Made by a program: the position numbers and the translations under genes | Shown here: positions 21,843 through 30,769 of the stretch, in pieces | How positions within the stretch are numbered: the first letter of the stretch is position 1 | How the letters are laid out: every line of letters begins with the position of its first letter | Assembly: GCA_009760855.2 (NCBI GenBank) | Contig: WPIO01000057.1 | Span: 62,001-126,000 of the forward strand | From: Cristatella mucedo | Taxonomy: Eukaryota; Bryozoa; Phylactolaemata; Cristatellidae | Length of the DNA: 64,000 nt | Direction: 5' to 3' | Notes under the pieces: generated by a model | The model's input: the letters and a program-made list of their open reading frames with translations, nothing else | Told to the model about the DNA's origin: nothing | Databases searched by the model: none

Positions 21843-22820
21843 TGCTATTACATGATTATACTAATATTACATGATTACACTTATAATTATAATCTTTTTT
21901 TCGTGCCAACTACAAATGCCATGAGCAAGCGTATCGTACGCCTGCTATTGTAATTAGCACAGCAGCCTCGGCAACTAATGTATGCCCCACCTGCAGCAGG
22001 TGGTTCTGCAATTGACTCGGTGCAGCACCGGCCTTTGATGTAAGCATGTGGCCCACCACAGGTGCACTCCCTTATCTGTGGTCAGTCAGCCAGGGGGTAT
22101 ATGTACCTGTTGAGGGAATACAGATGTGAGTCTCGTTCACCGCTCATGTCCACTCCGCGTCTCTGTGTGCGACTCCACAAGAACAGCCGCCGCTGGAGAC
22201 TCTGCCAGATAGCACTAGTGCCCACAACTTCGGCGCACTAATATATTCACCTTGACCTCGCGCTTCAGTGGCGAGCACCTGGACACCTGTGTCAATCCAG
22301 GCTAGTGTAGCTGATGTGCGATTAAGTCCGTTGGTTTCCTCATTAACATCGAAAGACAATTGGCACCGACCGAGCTACAGAAAACTCTGCTGCGTAGCAC
22401 ACCCGTTGTACCAGCTTAGTGAAGCCACAGACGACGATACATGACATTACATTACATCCATTTCAAGTAGTAAACTAATTCAGCGTAAAATGGCCTTATG
22501 TCTTCCTTATACATTTGCAATATTATGACCGCTGAAGCCTCACTGCATCGGATAGCGGTGCAACGCAGGCAATATGCTAAAATCTAGAGCTTGCAATACT
22601 CAAGCGAAAATGCCACAGTGCTCTACTCGACACCTCAAGCAGCTCTATCAACACCACTGTGGTAGGAAAGGCACAAACCGTAGCCTGTATGTTACCTCGA
22701 CACGACAGGGGCATTTCGGCTGACTCGCTAACACGCTTACAGCTGCTCTCGCACAGCACTAGGACTCACCGAGACCGGCCATGCAACTGTACCACACTGT
22801 ACCGAAAGCTTAAGAACTCA
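21842..22820. other. No gene recognised
   Basis: Mixed composition; short frames; ends where polymerase similarity of element B begins near 22826. Confidence 0.45.
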
Positions 22821-22825
22821 GTGAG

Positions 22826-24220
22826 AGGAGTGTGTCAAGTAAGTGAAAGAATTCGTGTAGCTAACAACAATAAACTTCCTAACTACAATAAAGAAAAAGA
22901 AACTAATACTATTGGATATTATGTTGCAACAAGTGTATACCCAACTGTTATGATGTGGCACCTACCTATTACAGAACCTATTGAAGACAATTTAAGTAAC
23001 TGGCCACTTGAAAAAATTATGTCATTACCACCAGATGGTTATATAGGAATATTTGTTTAGCTAATTTAGAATATCCAAAGGAATTACATTATTTACACAA
23101 TTATTATCCACTTTGTCCTGAAAGTTGAGTTGTTGACAGTTCTGAGTACTCAAACTACCAAGATTCTCAACCGGAGGAGGTGATGTTCCAAAATTGATTT
23201 GTGATTTCCCTAATAAAACTAATTATTTAACTCATTACAGATACTTTCAGTTTGTAGTTAGTTAAGGATTGATACCAGCCAAAATACATATAGCTTACAA
23301 GTTTAAACAAGAACCTTGGGCTAAACCATTTATTGATATATGTGAAGAGAAAAAGATTGAATTTGATCTTAAAAAAGATGAGTTCACAAGAAATCTATAT
23401 TGGAAAAACTTGTGAAAATGTCTAAAACAGAACAGGTGTTAGAATAGTAAACACAGGAACTGAAAAGAATGATTTATTGTATAATAAGTTAATGAGAGAT
23501 CCTAGACTTAAAGAAATTATATGCTTTGTTAAAACTCTAGTTGGCTTTGAACATGCTAAAAGAAATACATTTGTAAACCAACCAATGTTCGTAGGTGTTG
23601 CCATTCTTAATTTATCAAAATTACATATGTAAAGATTTTACAATGATGTATCGAAAAGTAAGTTTAATTATAGAATAAATTTGTTATATACAGATACTGA
23701 TTCATTATTTGTCAATATAAGAAGTGAAAACTGTGATGCAGAAATATCTGATATTAAAGATTGGTTTCATAAAGATGAATTTGGTAAATTTAAGGACGAT
23801 ATGAAAGGAGAAAAAATTAGTGAATTCATTGCTTTGAGACCAAAACTGTACTCTTTTAGTTCAGTAAATCCAATTATGAAAGCAAAAGGAGTTCCAAAAT
23901 CAGTAATTGAACATTCAAAATTAACACATCAAGAATACGCTGATTGTCTATCTAAAGCAAATAGTATGTTCATGAACAATCTTAACAGCAAAGAGTTCAA
24001 TGAAACACTTGATAGAGATTTCTATCGTATGACACAAAGTAAACACAATATTACGACAAATAAATTGATAAAAAAAAGAGCACTATGATCATTTGAGTCA
24101 AGACGATCCGGGTTAGACTGTGGATGTTGTAGTTACGCTTACTGTCATTTCAAAATTGCTAAAGCTTTGATCGAAGGAACAAACCCGGGTTGTTGTGATA
24201 GTTGTAATATTGGTTAAATG
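22826..24220 (+). pseudogene. PolB: Family-B DNA polymerase, C-terminal half, decayed
   Basis: Homologous to the second half of the element A polymerase, starting just before motif A with a GVCQVSERIRVANNN block. At motif A the catalytic Asp is replaced by Val (codon 22923-22925 in YYVATSVYP, against YQDVTSLYP in A). A stop follows at 23058-23060, with several further stops and shifts through 23680. Motif B is reduced to YIGKTCE (~23395). Motif C YTDTDSLF (23687-23710) is intact in a 135-residue frame. A Cys-containing C-terminal block ends near 24219. Not functional. Confidence 0.9.
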
Positions 24221-24228
24221 ATATATTG

Positions 24229-24381
24229 ATGCCAAAAAGAAAATTAGAAAGCACCCAACAAATACCTGTATAGAAAATCCAATTTACAGATAAAGAGAAA
24301 ATTGAAACAGTTAAAAAATATGTTGATATACAAGAAGAAATAGAGCTGTTCAAGTCACTAGAGAAATTAAATATAAACTAA
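24229..24381 (+). pseudogene. Small Lys/Glu-rich protein gene with one stop
   Basis: An ATG at 24229 opens ~50 codons with one internal stop after codon 14 (TAG), ending NIN-stop at 24381. Very basic N-terminus, then a Lys/Glu-rich helix. Located between polymerase and acidic gene. No counterpart seen in element A. Weakly supported. Confidence 0.35.
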
Positions 24382-24401
24382 TAAAATAAAATTATTTTCG
24401 C

Positions 24402-24409
24402 TATTATAG
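24402..24409 (+). promoter_or_regulatory. TATTATAG start-proximal motif of the acidic gene
   Basis: TATTATAG, 2 nt before the ATG at 24412. The same variant precedes the acidic sequence in element A (minus strand, 2546-2553). Confidence 0.6.
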
Positions 24410-24411
24410 AG

Positions 24412-24657
24412 ATGGATCCAAAAGTTAAAGATTCTATTGAAATTACTAGTTCAGATAGTAAATCAGAATATTCAGACGACTTAGATGAAGATCCTGAGTA
24501 CGTTCCTGAATCAGAATCTGAATCTGACTTTTCTTACTGCACTATTAGTGACAGTGAAGAAGGTGAAATAAGTCTTGAAGCACTTCTATTTGGGGAACAA
24601 GAAGATGATGATGTATTCGAGAGTGATGAAGAAGGTGGTGATTTAGGTCTTGATTAA
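24412..24657 (+). CDS. Acidic Ser/Asp/Glu-rich protein
   Basis: 81 residues, intact: Met-Asp start, then SDSKSEYSDDL, EDPEYVPESESESD and a long Glu/Asp-rich tail. No hydrophobic segment. Homologous to the acidic tail at 2289-2543 in element A. Here it is free-standing with its own start signal, which supports a separate ancestral gene. Acidic low-complexity proteins occur in many DNA viruses, sometimes as DNA mimics or assembly chaperones; the sequence alone does not say which. Confidence 0.6.
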   Translation: MDPKVKDSIEITSSDSKSEYSDDLDEDPEYVPESESESDFSYCTISDSEEGEISLEALLFGEQEDDDVFESDEEGGDLGLD

Positions 24658-24695
24658 TTTTAATTAAATAAAATTAGTTTTACTTTGTTAAAAAA

Positions 24696-24945
24696 CGGAT
24701 GTTCCAAGAATTCTTAGCTTGAACAATCTAAAGAAATGGCAATAAAACTCTGTTCAAAAATGGCAAAAAAACAAAAACTTAAAGGAGATGATCAACAAAT
24801 AATTAAACATTCCCTTGATAAACTTATTCCTGATTTAGATAGTTAATTTATTAATGTTCTGATTGAGATTTGTGATACATGTGATAAACTAATGGAGTGT
24901 CGTAGTAAAGTAAATGAAATGCTTGAAGAAGCAAATAAAAACTAA
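24696..24945 (+). pseudogene. Small tandem-family protein, homologue of 1960-2265
   Basis: Reads RILS, then after a one-base loss near 24718 EQSKEMAIKLC, then HSLDKLIPDLDS, a stop at 24843-24845, and LIEICDTCDKLMECRSKVNE. The start codon position holds ACG (24696-24698) instead of ATG and no TATATAG word precedes it. Clearly related to element A member 3 and dead here. Confidence 0.8.
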
Positions 24946-24985
24946 AACCCCAAAAACTAAACCTGGTGTACAAATTTGATAACTA

Positions 24986-24992
24986 TATATAG
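24986..24992 (+). promoter_or_regulatory. TATATAG start-proximal motif
   Basis: TATATAG, 2 nt before the ATG at 24995. Confidence 0.65.
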
Positions 24993-24994
24993 TA

Positions 24995-25240
24995 ATGGAA
25001 TTTTTAAGGATTCTTAGTTGTAAAAAGGCTAGAAAGTTAGCAGAAGAAATTTGTAGTAGAAAATTCAAATGATTTAGTTTTTATACACCTAAAAACAATC
25101 TTTATAAGTATATTACACAGTTAGATGGATTAATTATTTTGAGTCTTGTAGATATTTGGAATGCTTGTGATAGTGAATGAATATGAATATGAAGAAAAAC
25201 TAGATACCAATATTAGAAATACTAGAATCGTGGCATTTGG
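24995..25240 (+). pseudogene. Small tandem-family protein, homologue of 1406-1663
   Basis: Starts with MEFLRILSCKKARKLAEEIC, then a stop (25070-25072), then YKYITQLDGLIILSLVDIWN; it shifts frame near 25180. Matches the element A member by the RILSC block and the central Leu/Asp-rich block. The 3' end is disturbed where LINE A is inserted. Confidence 0.75.
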
Positions 25241-25255
25241 TAAAAGATTGTTTTT

Positions 25256-25648
25256 TAATAATAATAATAATGCACTTGATAAAGCCCCCTCCGAGAACCT
25301 AATCTCTTTCTAGGCGCTTTGCATTTTCTGCAAAGGGAAATGCAATTGAATGGTAAGTAAAATCATGCTTGAAAAACAAATGAAACAAATAATATGGTTA
25401 GAGGTGACATGCACAGGGTCAGCATGCAAATGTGGTTAGCATGCACAGTGTCAGCACGCATAAGCACATGAAGGACGAATCACAGGGACCCAGTAAATGC
25501 TGTCCTAAATAGGCGTGTTTTTAAGTTCCTTTTAAATGTGGTCAGGTCAGGGGATGTTCTGACGCAGGTCGGGAGGAAGTTCCAGGCTTTGGGAGCATAC
25601 GAACTAAATGCACGGTCTCCAAAGGATTTAAGGTTTGTACGAGGTATA
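25256..25648 (-). mobile_element. LINE family A, 5'-truncated copy inserted in element B
   Basis: AAT tract, the terminal hairpin, the 3' untranslated region and the last ~75 codons of ORF2 (minus frame 25480-25710 with FGDRAFSSYAPKAWN). Sits between the small-gene family and the LATSATLL gene. Confidence 0.9.
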
Positions 25649-25694
25649 GTATGCTTATAGTTAATTTGTGTGCATGTAATTGTGTCATAATTAA

Positions 25695-25701
25695 TATACA
25701 G
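25695..25701 (+). promoter_or_regulatory. Variant TATACAG start-proximal motif
   Basis: TATACAG, 3 nt before the ATG at 25705; one base differs from the common word. It supports this start rather than the in-frame ATG at 25651, which lies at the LINE edge. Confidence 0.55.
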
Positions 25702-25704
25702 GAA

Positions 25705-25925
25705 ATGCAAGCAACTTCTGATGTTAGTGATCCATCCCTTGCAACGAGTGCTACTCTACTTAAACCTTATGTAGATTATCTTGTCAAATCAAGAATGACA
25801 ACTTACGATCAACAAACACTTTATTCAGATATATCATATATGACTGATGCATCAGTTAAAAAATTCTATCTTGATGAATGTGATATTGAAGCTTAAAATA
25901 AAATCAATGCAGGATTATCAGTCTG
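25705..25925 (+). pseudogene. LATSATLL-family protein, truncated
   Basis: Homologue of 889-1362. It keeps MQATSDVSDPSLATSATLL, VDYLVKSRMT and FYLDECDIEA, has a stop at 25894-25896, and similarity ends a few codons later at NAGLS (~25920). Beyond that point the sequence is capsid-like. The element A gene continues for another ~80 residues, so about half of this gene was removed by a rearrangement. Confidence 0.8.
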
Positions 25926-26812
25926 TATAAAATTCCTTATACGCTTGAAATTACTCGTGTTGGTGGAGCCGATTATGATGCTATTATGACAGGACTTACA
26001 GGAGCTGCTGGTTGTACAACCAATACAATCACTACTAAAGACACTGCTCCAAAGCTGCTAATGGAGAGGGTGCTTGGACTAGTTTCAAAATTGCAATATC
26101 AAAAATGAGATTAATGGTTCCATGTGTAACTATTAAAAAAGTGTTCAGAGATCTTTTGCTGATATTTTAAGTGAAAGATCAAAAAAAATAAGACTTAACT
26201 ACAGAGTTAGACGTTATGAAAATATTACCATAACTAGTTTAAATCAAGGTACTAGATTTACTAAAACGCTATCGGCTCAAAATACAATTGATAAAGTTAG
26301 ATGGTTCATTGTTGCAGCTCAAAACTACAACAAGTACAATGATTATAAAGGTAATCCTTACACTTACAATCACTGTAAAAATGTTACTGTGCTTGCTAAT
26401 TGATCTAAACAATATCCTGCCGTTTCAAGAACTAGGGCACCAAAACTTGGAAGATGTACTCCTGAATATATGGATTTCACTGCATTTAGAAAACAATATC
26501 TTGGTCTTGATGACGTTGCTGAACCTGCTTATCTTGCGTTACTTATCCTGAGTGGTTGTCTCTTTATCCCATTCGTGTTATTGATTTGCAATACAACGAT
26601 GAACCTCTTAGAGTAACATCAAGATTGGATGCAACTATTGAATTCAATACTACTCTACCTACACCAGATCCAAATAATGCAACACTGATGCTTCATTATT
26701 TGACTATTTGCAAGAACAGTGCTGAACTAACATTTAATGTCAATGGAGCTAACCTTACTTGTAGTAAAGGAATGTTTGTTTACGATGGAAAAGATTTTTT
26801 AATAAAATTATA
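25922..26812 (+). pseudogene. Putative double-jelly-roll major capsid protein, decayed
   Basis: Broken into at least four frames. Recognisable blocks: MRLMVPCVTIK (~26105-26135), LNYRVRRYENITITSLNQG (~26200), VRWFIVAAQN..YNHCKNVTVLAN (~26300-26400), a YP box, then IRVIDLQYNDEPL..DATIEFNTTLP..LHYLTI (26556-26813, intact frame). The RWxIVAxQ, HCxNVxV, YP and VIDLxxxxEPL order is what I know from adintovirus/Polinton capsid proteins. It would form the icosahedral shell. The N-terminus seems missing: similarity begins at the 25920 breakpoint without an ATG or TATATAG word. The assignment is by motif memory, not by search. Confidence 0.65.
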
Positions 26813-26825
26813 ATATTTAAATATA

Positions 26826-27651
26826 ATGCAAAAAAAATGTTATTCAAGGTTCAGATGAGTGGAAAAGAGCAATGTCACTAAATATCGGTGGACCAGAAGT
26901 TTATTCTGTTCTTGGTAATGATATGGTCTTTGGTGCACAACTAGATTGTGATATTGAATTAATTGCAAATAGAGAACTAAAAAAATATATTGCTAATAAC
27001 TCTTCTATGAGATTTCCTCAAATGCTATTTGGGAAGGTGTTTGAACCTATTGCTAGTAAATTTTCAGAAATGAAACTAGATGGAAAGATTGAAGACGTTA
27101 ATGATTGCTTTACTTCGGATGGAGTATATAGATATTCTCCTGATGGAATTATAGATGAAGATATATTGAGATAAAATGTTTGTGGAGTAGAATATTGTTG
27201 AAGAATATATACCAAAACAGTATTTAGCTCAGTGTCTTCTTGGATTACATGTACTAAAATTAAGTAGGTGTTTCTATTCAGAATTTGAAATATTTTTTGA
27301 AGGTTTGAACTGCATTGAAAAACCTTAAGATTATATAGCAGCTGGGACAGTTCGTATTCATACTAATTATGTTTTGACATGCCAATAAGAACACCGCTGT
27401 TCATGTATCTTCTTAAGGATGAGAAATACTTTGATTTTCGAATGTGAATTAATAAGTGATTATGGTCGTTTTTCAAATAAAAAAAATGTTTTGGTTATGA
27501 TATAAAGTATTATATAAAAAAGCAGAAATACCGGTTGTTGAGGAGGAAGATCATAGAAGATTTGCAAGAACTGTTCTAGTGGTTAGAGAAGTATTGGAAA
27601 GAAGTAAAATGTTGATTAGTGAATATATAGATGAGTTCCAGAATTCACAGT
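26826..27651 (+). pseudogene. YqaJ/lambda-exonuclease-type recombination nuclease, decayed
   Basis: Processes DNA ends 5'-3' and works with annealing proteins in viral recombination. Seen in order: QGSDEWKRA then IGGPEVYSVLG (26845-26905), GKVFEPIA (~27030-27060), SPDGI (~27135), and EIKC (27168-27179), the family's metal-binding Glu-x-Lys motif, which lies one frame off after a shift. A P-x-Q-Y-x-x-Q block follows (~27208). The frame also shifts at the A-run after the ATG at 26826, has stops near 27172 and later, and its last part overlaps the next gene. The motifs make the family firm; the copy is dead. Confidence 0.8.
27624..27630 (+). promoter_or_regulatory. TATATAG motif directly before ATG
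   Basis: TATATAG immediately abuts the ATG at 27631. Confidence 0.65.
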
Positions 27652-28491
27652 GAAGATTATGTCTCAAAGATTAATGGTATTATTTTATCAGACCTTAATG
27701 CAAATGAAAACCAAATTATAAATTTATCTGATCCTATCAATGTTGGTGATGCTGTAGCAAAATCTTATGCTGATACTAATTTTATAGCTAATTCAGCAGC
27801 ATTACTTAATCTTGCTGGTAACGCTTTTTCAAATCTTGGATCAGGTGTAAATCCTACAGATGGAGTTCATGTTAGTCAAATAAATAACTATATTGAAAAA
27901 ACAGGCTATACAATGTTAGGAGATTTGAACAGGAGTAGTTATGCTATATCATCTAACTATTGGAATTCAGGTAATGGAAATCCAGTTGTATTAAACGATT
28001 ATTATTGTGTTACCTATGGTGGAATTAAACGAGATGTATTATTGAAAGCAATTCCTTCAACAACAAATACTAATACGGGAGGTAATTAGATAACAAACGT
28101 TGCAGATCCTGTTAATCCTTCTGATGTTGCAACTAAATTGTGTGTTGATAAAACAGTTAAAACAATAACAGAGGTCGTGTGAATCTCAATGAATACTAAC
28201 TCTAAGAGTTCAATTATAAATCTATCAACCCCTTATTCATGAACAAATAAAACAGCTCCACCTATAATGATAGTAAATTTTATGGTTGTTGGAGTATGTA
28301 ATTATGCATTTCTTGGACCTAGTTGTGATACAACTGTTGTATCTGGTGATGTAAGAGCTATAAATACTTCTCCAAGTGGTGCTGACTTGAAGTATTATTC
28401 ATATTTTACTAGATTACCAACTGATTATTACTTCACTGACAATCTTGGAAATTTAAAGGTAAACTTCTTGGTTAGTTATGTAGCCTCCTGA
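27631..28491 (+). pseudogene. Fibre-like (phage tail-fibre repeat) surface protein, three stops
   Basis: One reading frame of ~286 codons broken by stops at 28087-28089, 28180-28182 and 28240-28242. The N-terminal half carries a repeated pattern of small loop, NLSDPINVGDAVAKSYAD, LGSGVNPTDGVHVSQ and, after the first stop, VADPVNPSDVATKL. This N-L-x-x-P-x-x-x-x-D-A-x-x-K repeat is typical of trimeric tail fibres. The C-terminal part is Tyr/Gly/Asn-rich and beta-looking, as expected of a globular knob. It probably was a virion attachment protein. Its location after the nuclease and before integrase fits a structural gene. Confidence 0.6.
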
Positions 28492-28607
28492 AAAGTATAA
28501 GTGAACTATTAACCCATTTAACACTATTAACTCATTTAACTTCGTTGCTTTACGTTTACCTTTGACAAGTGGGAATAGTTTTGAAATAACACAAAAAGCT
28601 TCGTGAT

Positions 28608-28922
28608 CTAAGCAATGGTGTAAACATGAAGTAGAGCAACATCCTTTTTTAAGTGTTTCTTGTCTAAGGAATATAATTTAGTTGATCTCTCCTTTTTAAA
28701 TGCATTAGAATTGATGTTACAGTAAGAACAAATTATACTTGTATCTTTACGCATAAGACTAGAATCAAATTCTGTTTCATTCATATCTTGATCACAGACA
28801 TCACAACGTATTTCATATTTTTGTTTTGGTCTCTTTATTGATGGTTTACAATAAGGATGACCTGATTTAAGGTATTTGATTTCACTAAATTTATTTAAAC
28901 ACATATCACAAAATATTTCCAT
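28608..28922 (-). CDS. Cys-rich (zinc-ribbon-like) small protein
   Basis: 104 residues, intact, minus strand, starting 3 nt after CTATAG (28926-28931). Paired cysteines: CDMC (residues 5-8), C at ~26, CDVC (~40-43), CSYC (~65-68). These are two likely zinc sites joined by a basic linker, with a Lys-rich tail. Probably a nucleic-acid or protein-binding zinc protein. The only gene besides the acidic one that is unbroken in element B. Family not recognised. In element A the homologue would lie left of the window. Confidence 0.6.
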   Translation of the reverse strand: MEIFCDMCLNKFSEIKYLKSGHPYCKPSIKRPKQKYEIRCDVCDQDMNETEFDSSLMRKDTSIICSYCNINSNAFKKERSTKLYSLDKKHLKKDVALLHVYTIA

Positions 28923-28925
28923 TCT

Positions 28926-28931
28926 CTATAG
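28926..28931 (-). promoter_or_regulatory. Variant CTATAG start-proximal motif
   Basis: Reads ACTATAG on the minus strand, 3 nt before the ATG at 28922. Confidence 0.5.
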
Positions 28932-28953
28932 TATGTCATTTTTTTAAGTCTAA

Positions 28954-29769
28954 ATGAAAGAAAAAAAGAAGTTCAATTCAATCCTAACTCAGATATAAGT
29001 CAAGTATTCAAACCAAGACCTAAAGATATCCCACAGGATTTTTTTATTATTGTTGAACCTAATGAAAATCATCAAGCAGACATTGTATATATGCCAAATG
29101 ATTCTGGATATAAATATGCTTTGAGTGTTATTGATGTTGCTAGTAGATATAAAGAAGATTCAGGACCACTTAAAACCAAATCTTCTAAAGAATTAACACA
29201 AGTAATAATAGATATTTATAGTAAAGGTCCTTTAGAATGGCCAAAGAAGATAACAGTAGATCCAGGATCAGAGTTTAAAGGAGAGTTTGCTAAAGAAATT
29301 AAAAGACACGAAACACGTATTACAGAAGGAACTAATATAAAGATTGTTGCATTAGTTGAAAGAATTGATAGAGCATTAGCTGAGAGAGCATGTATTGCAC
29401 AATATGAACAAGAAATAGAAAGTATTATTAAAGGAGATTATAGTAGAAACAAAGAGTAGATTTATAATTTACCAAAGATTATTGATTATCTAAATGAAAA
29501 TATTACAAAAGCAACTGGTGTAAAACCTGCTAAAGCAATAAAAAAGAAATAGTAAAACTAAAGAAACCAAAAACCATAGAAAAGTAGGCGAAAAAGAAAA
29601 GTTATTAGAACTAGGAACAACTGTTAGATATTTATTAGAACCAGGTGAAGGAGAAGATGAAAAAAGAAGAAGAGCTACAGATCTTATATGGAGTTTAACT
29701 AAACATACTATTGATAGAATAACGGTATTGCAAGAACAACCAGTTTGTTGTTATTTAAATGATGTTTAA
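28954..29769 (+). pseudogene. DDE (retroviral-type) integrase of the Polinton kind, broken
   Basis: Joins element DNA to the host chromosome. The core frame (~28960-29459) shows the catalytic triad: Asp in ADIVYMP (29079-29081), Asp in ITVDPGSEFKG (~29272), and Glu in VERIDRALAER (~29360). This matches the classical D-D-E integrase blocks, so the catalytic residues survive. A stop at 29457-29459, then frameshifts; the C-terminal block ending in VRYLLEPGEG (~29625) and CCYLNDV-stop (29767-29769) is in another frame. The ATG at 28954 is out of frame with the core. It converges on the membrane-protein gene 31 bases away. Confidence 0.85.
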
Positions 29770-29800
29770 AGAAGTTTCGTTAGAGAGGAGTTGTAAGTGA

Positions 29801-30199
29801 TTAAGATTTAGATTCACCAGTATTTTCTAATGAATCAAGTATTTCATTGAATTCTTTTTTAGCTATTTTATCATCGTCTAAAGCATCAACAATCTTTGAA
29901 ACCAAGTTAAGATTTGCTTGAAGTGTAGATCTTTTTCTTCAATCAATTTGTGATATTGTACTTTCACCTGATATAAACATTGCTGCTAGTCCACCTAAAA
30001 CAGTTACTACATGTGAAAGATCCTCATATTGTTGAACATAAGTACTAGTTATAGTAATTGCAAGAGTTAATAAAATACTTATAAATTGAAAACAATATCT
30101 AATACTTATTAATTTAGTTAGACAATTTCTGACCCTTTTATTGTCTGCTAAAATTCTGGTGTATTTGTCATTAGCATATTTACTTCGTAGGTCTGACAT
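29801..30199 (-). pseudogene. Two-helix membrane protein, homologue of 36-434, one stop
   Basis: Same length (399 bases) and layout as the element A gene: basic N-terminal region, two hydrophobic segments (FISILLTLAITITSTYV and HVVTVLGGLAAMFIS), then RKRS and an acidic C-terminal helix ending TGESKS. A TGA at ~29942 interrupts it after the second helix. The start at 30199 (MSDLRSKY) corresponds to MPDLRKYF in A. The upstream AACGTAGGAAAATC is a weak relative of the start-proximal word. Confidence 0.8.
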
Positions 30200-30230
30200 G
30201 ATTTTCCTACGTTATTATTTGTTTAATTTC

Positions 30231-30466
30231 TTATAACATTCTTTTTTTTATTTTACACAATTTATCTTTTAGAGGAAATGGACATTTACGAATATGAAAA
30301 GAAAATGTTGATTTCTCTAGATCAATGATAAAAGTATCATCAGTTATTTCAAAACTTTCTGGAATATTAGTTATTAATTCTGTTTTATCTTGAATTTCTA
30401 TTAATAAAGGATTTGGATTTTCAATAATTAGAATATAAGAACCAATATCAATAATTAAGTTATTAA
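30231..30466 (-). CDS. Possible partial gene at the right end of element B
   Basis: An uninterrupted minus frame of ~75 codons ending KKRML-stop at 30231-30233, Ile/Asp/Lys-rich, with no ATG at its start. It may be the C-terminal remnant of a terminal gene cut by the fold-back repeat. No relative in element A recognised. Confidence 0.35.
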
Positions 30467-30481
30467 TATTTAAATATATAT

Positions 30482-30768
30482 ACTATATTATATATAATTA
30501 TTACACATACTTAATACTTAATATGCTAAATAGGTATGAGAGTGCTTGTCGTCGCAGCCGACGCGCTATCACCACCGCTGCATTAATCAGCCGACGCCCT
30601 ACGAATACCGGCGACGTCACGCACGGCAGCGACGGCTAGCTATTTGCAGGTGCTTCGCTAGTGCACGCACGTATGCCGAAACTAGCGCGAGCACGGCAGC
30701 GGCGACAAACGCTCTCGTACCTATTTAGCAAATTAAGTATTAAGTATGTATAATAAGTATATATAATA
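30482..30768. repeat. Fold-back / MITE-like inverted repeat
   Basis: Arms at about 30486-30570 and 30684-30768: left ATACTTAATACTTAATATGC..GAGAGTGCTTGTCG pairs with right CGACAAACGCTCTCG..ATTAAGTATTAAGTAT. The inner part is GC-rich with a smaller palindrome (CGCTAGT 30656.. ACTAGCG 30681). The outer ends fade into TA-rich sequence. It lies exactly where element B ends. Confidence 0.85.
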
Positions 30769-30769
30769 C

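Larger units (their letters stand above)
22820..30480 (+). mobile_element. Polinton/Maverick-type (adintovirus-like) element B, decayed
   Basis: AT-rich block with polymerase at the left and integrase at the right, the usual Polinton plan, and between them small genes, capsid-like, exonuclease and fibre-like sequences. The left end is truncated: the polymerase lacks everything before motif A. No terminal inverted repeat was seen on the left; the right side abuts a fold-back repeat. Most genes have stops or frameshifts, more than in element A, so B looks older or less constrained. A LINE A copy is inserted at 25256-25648. Confidence 0.9.
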
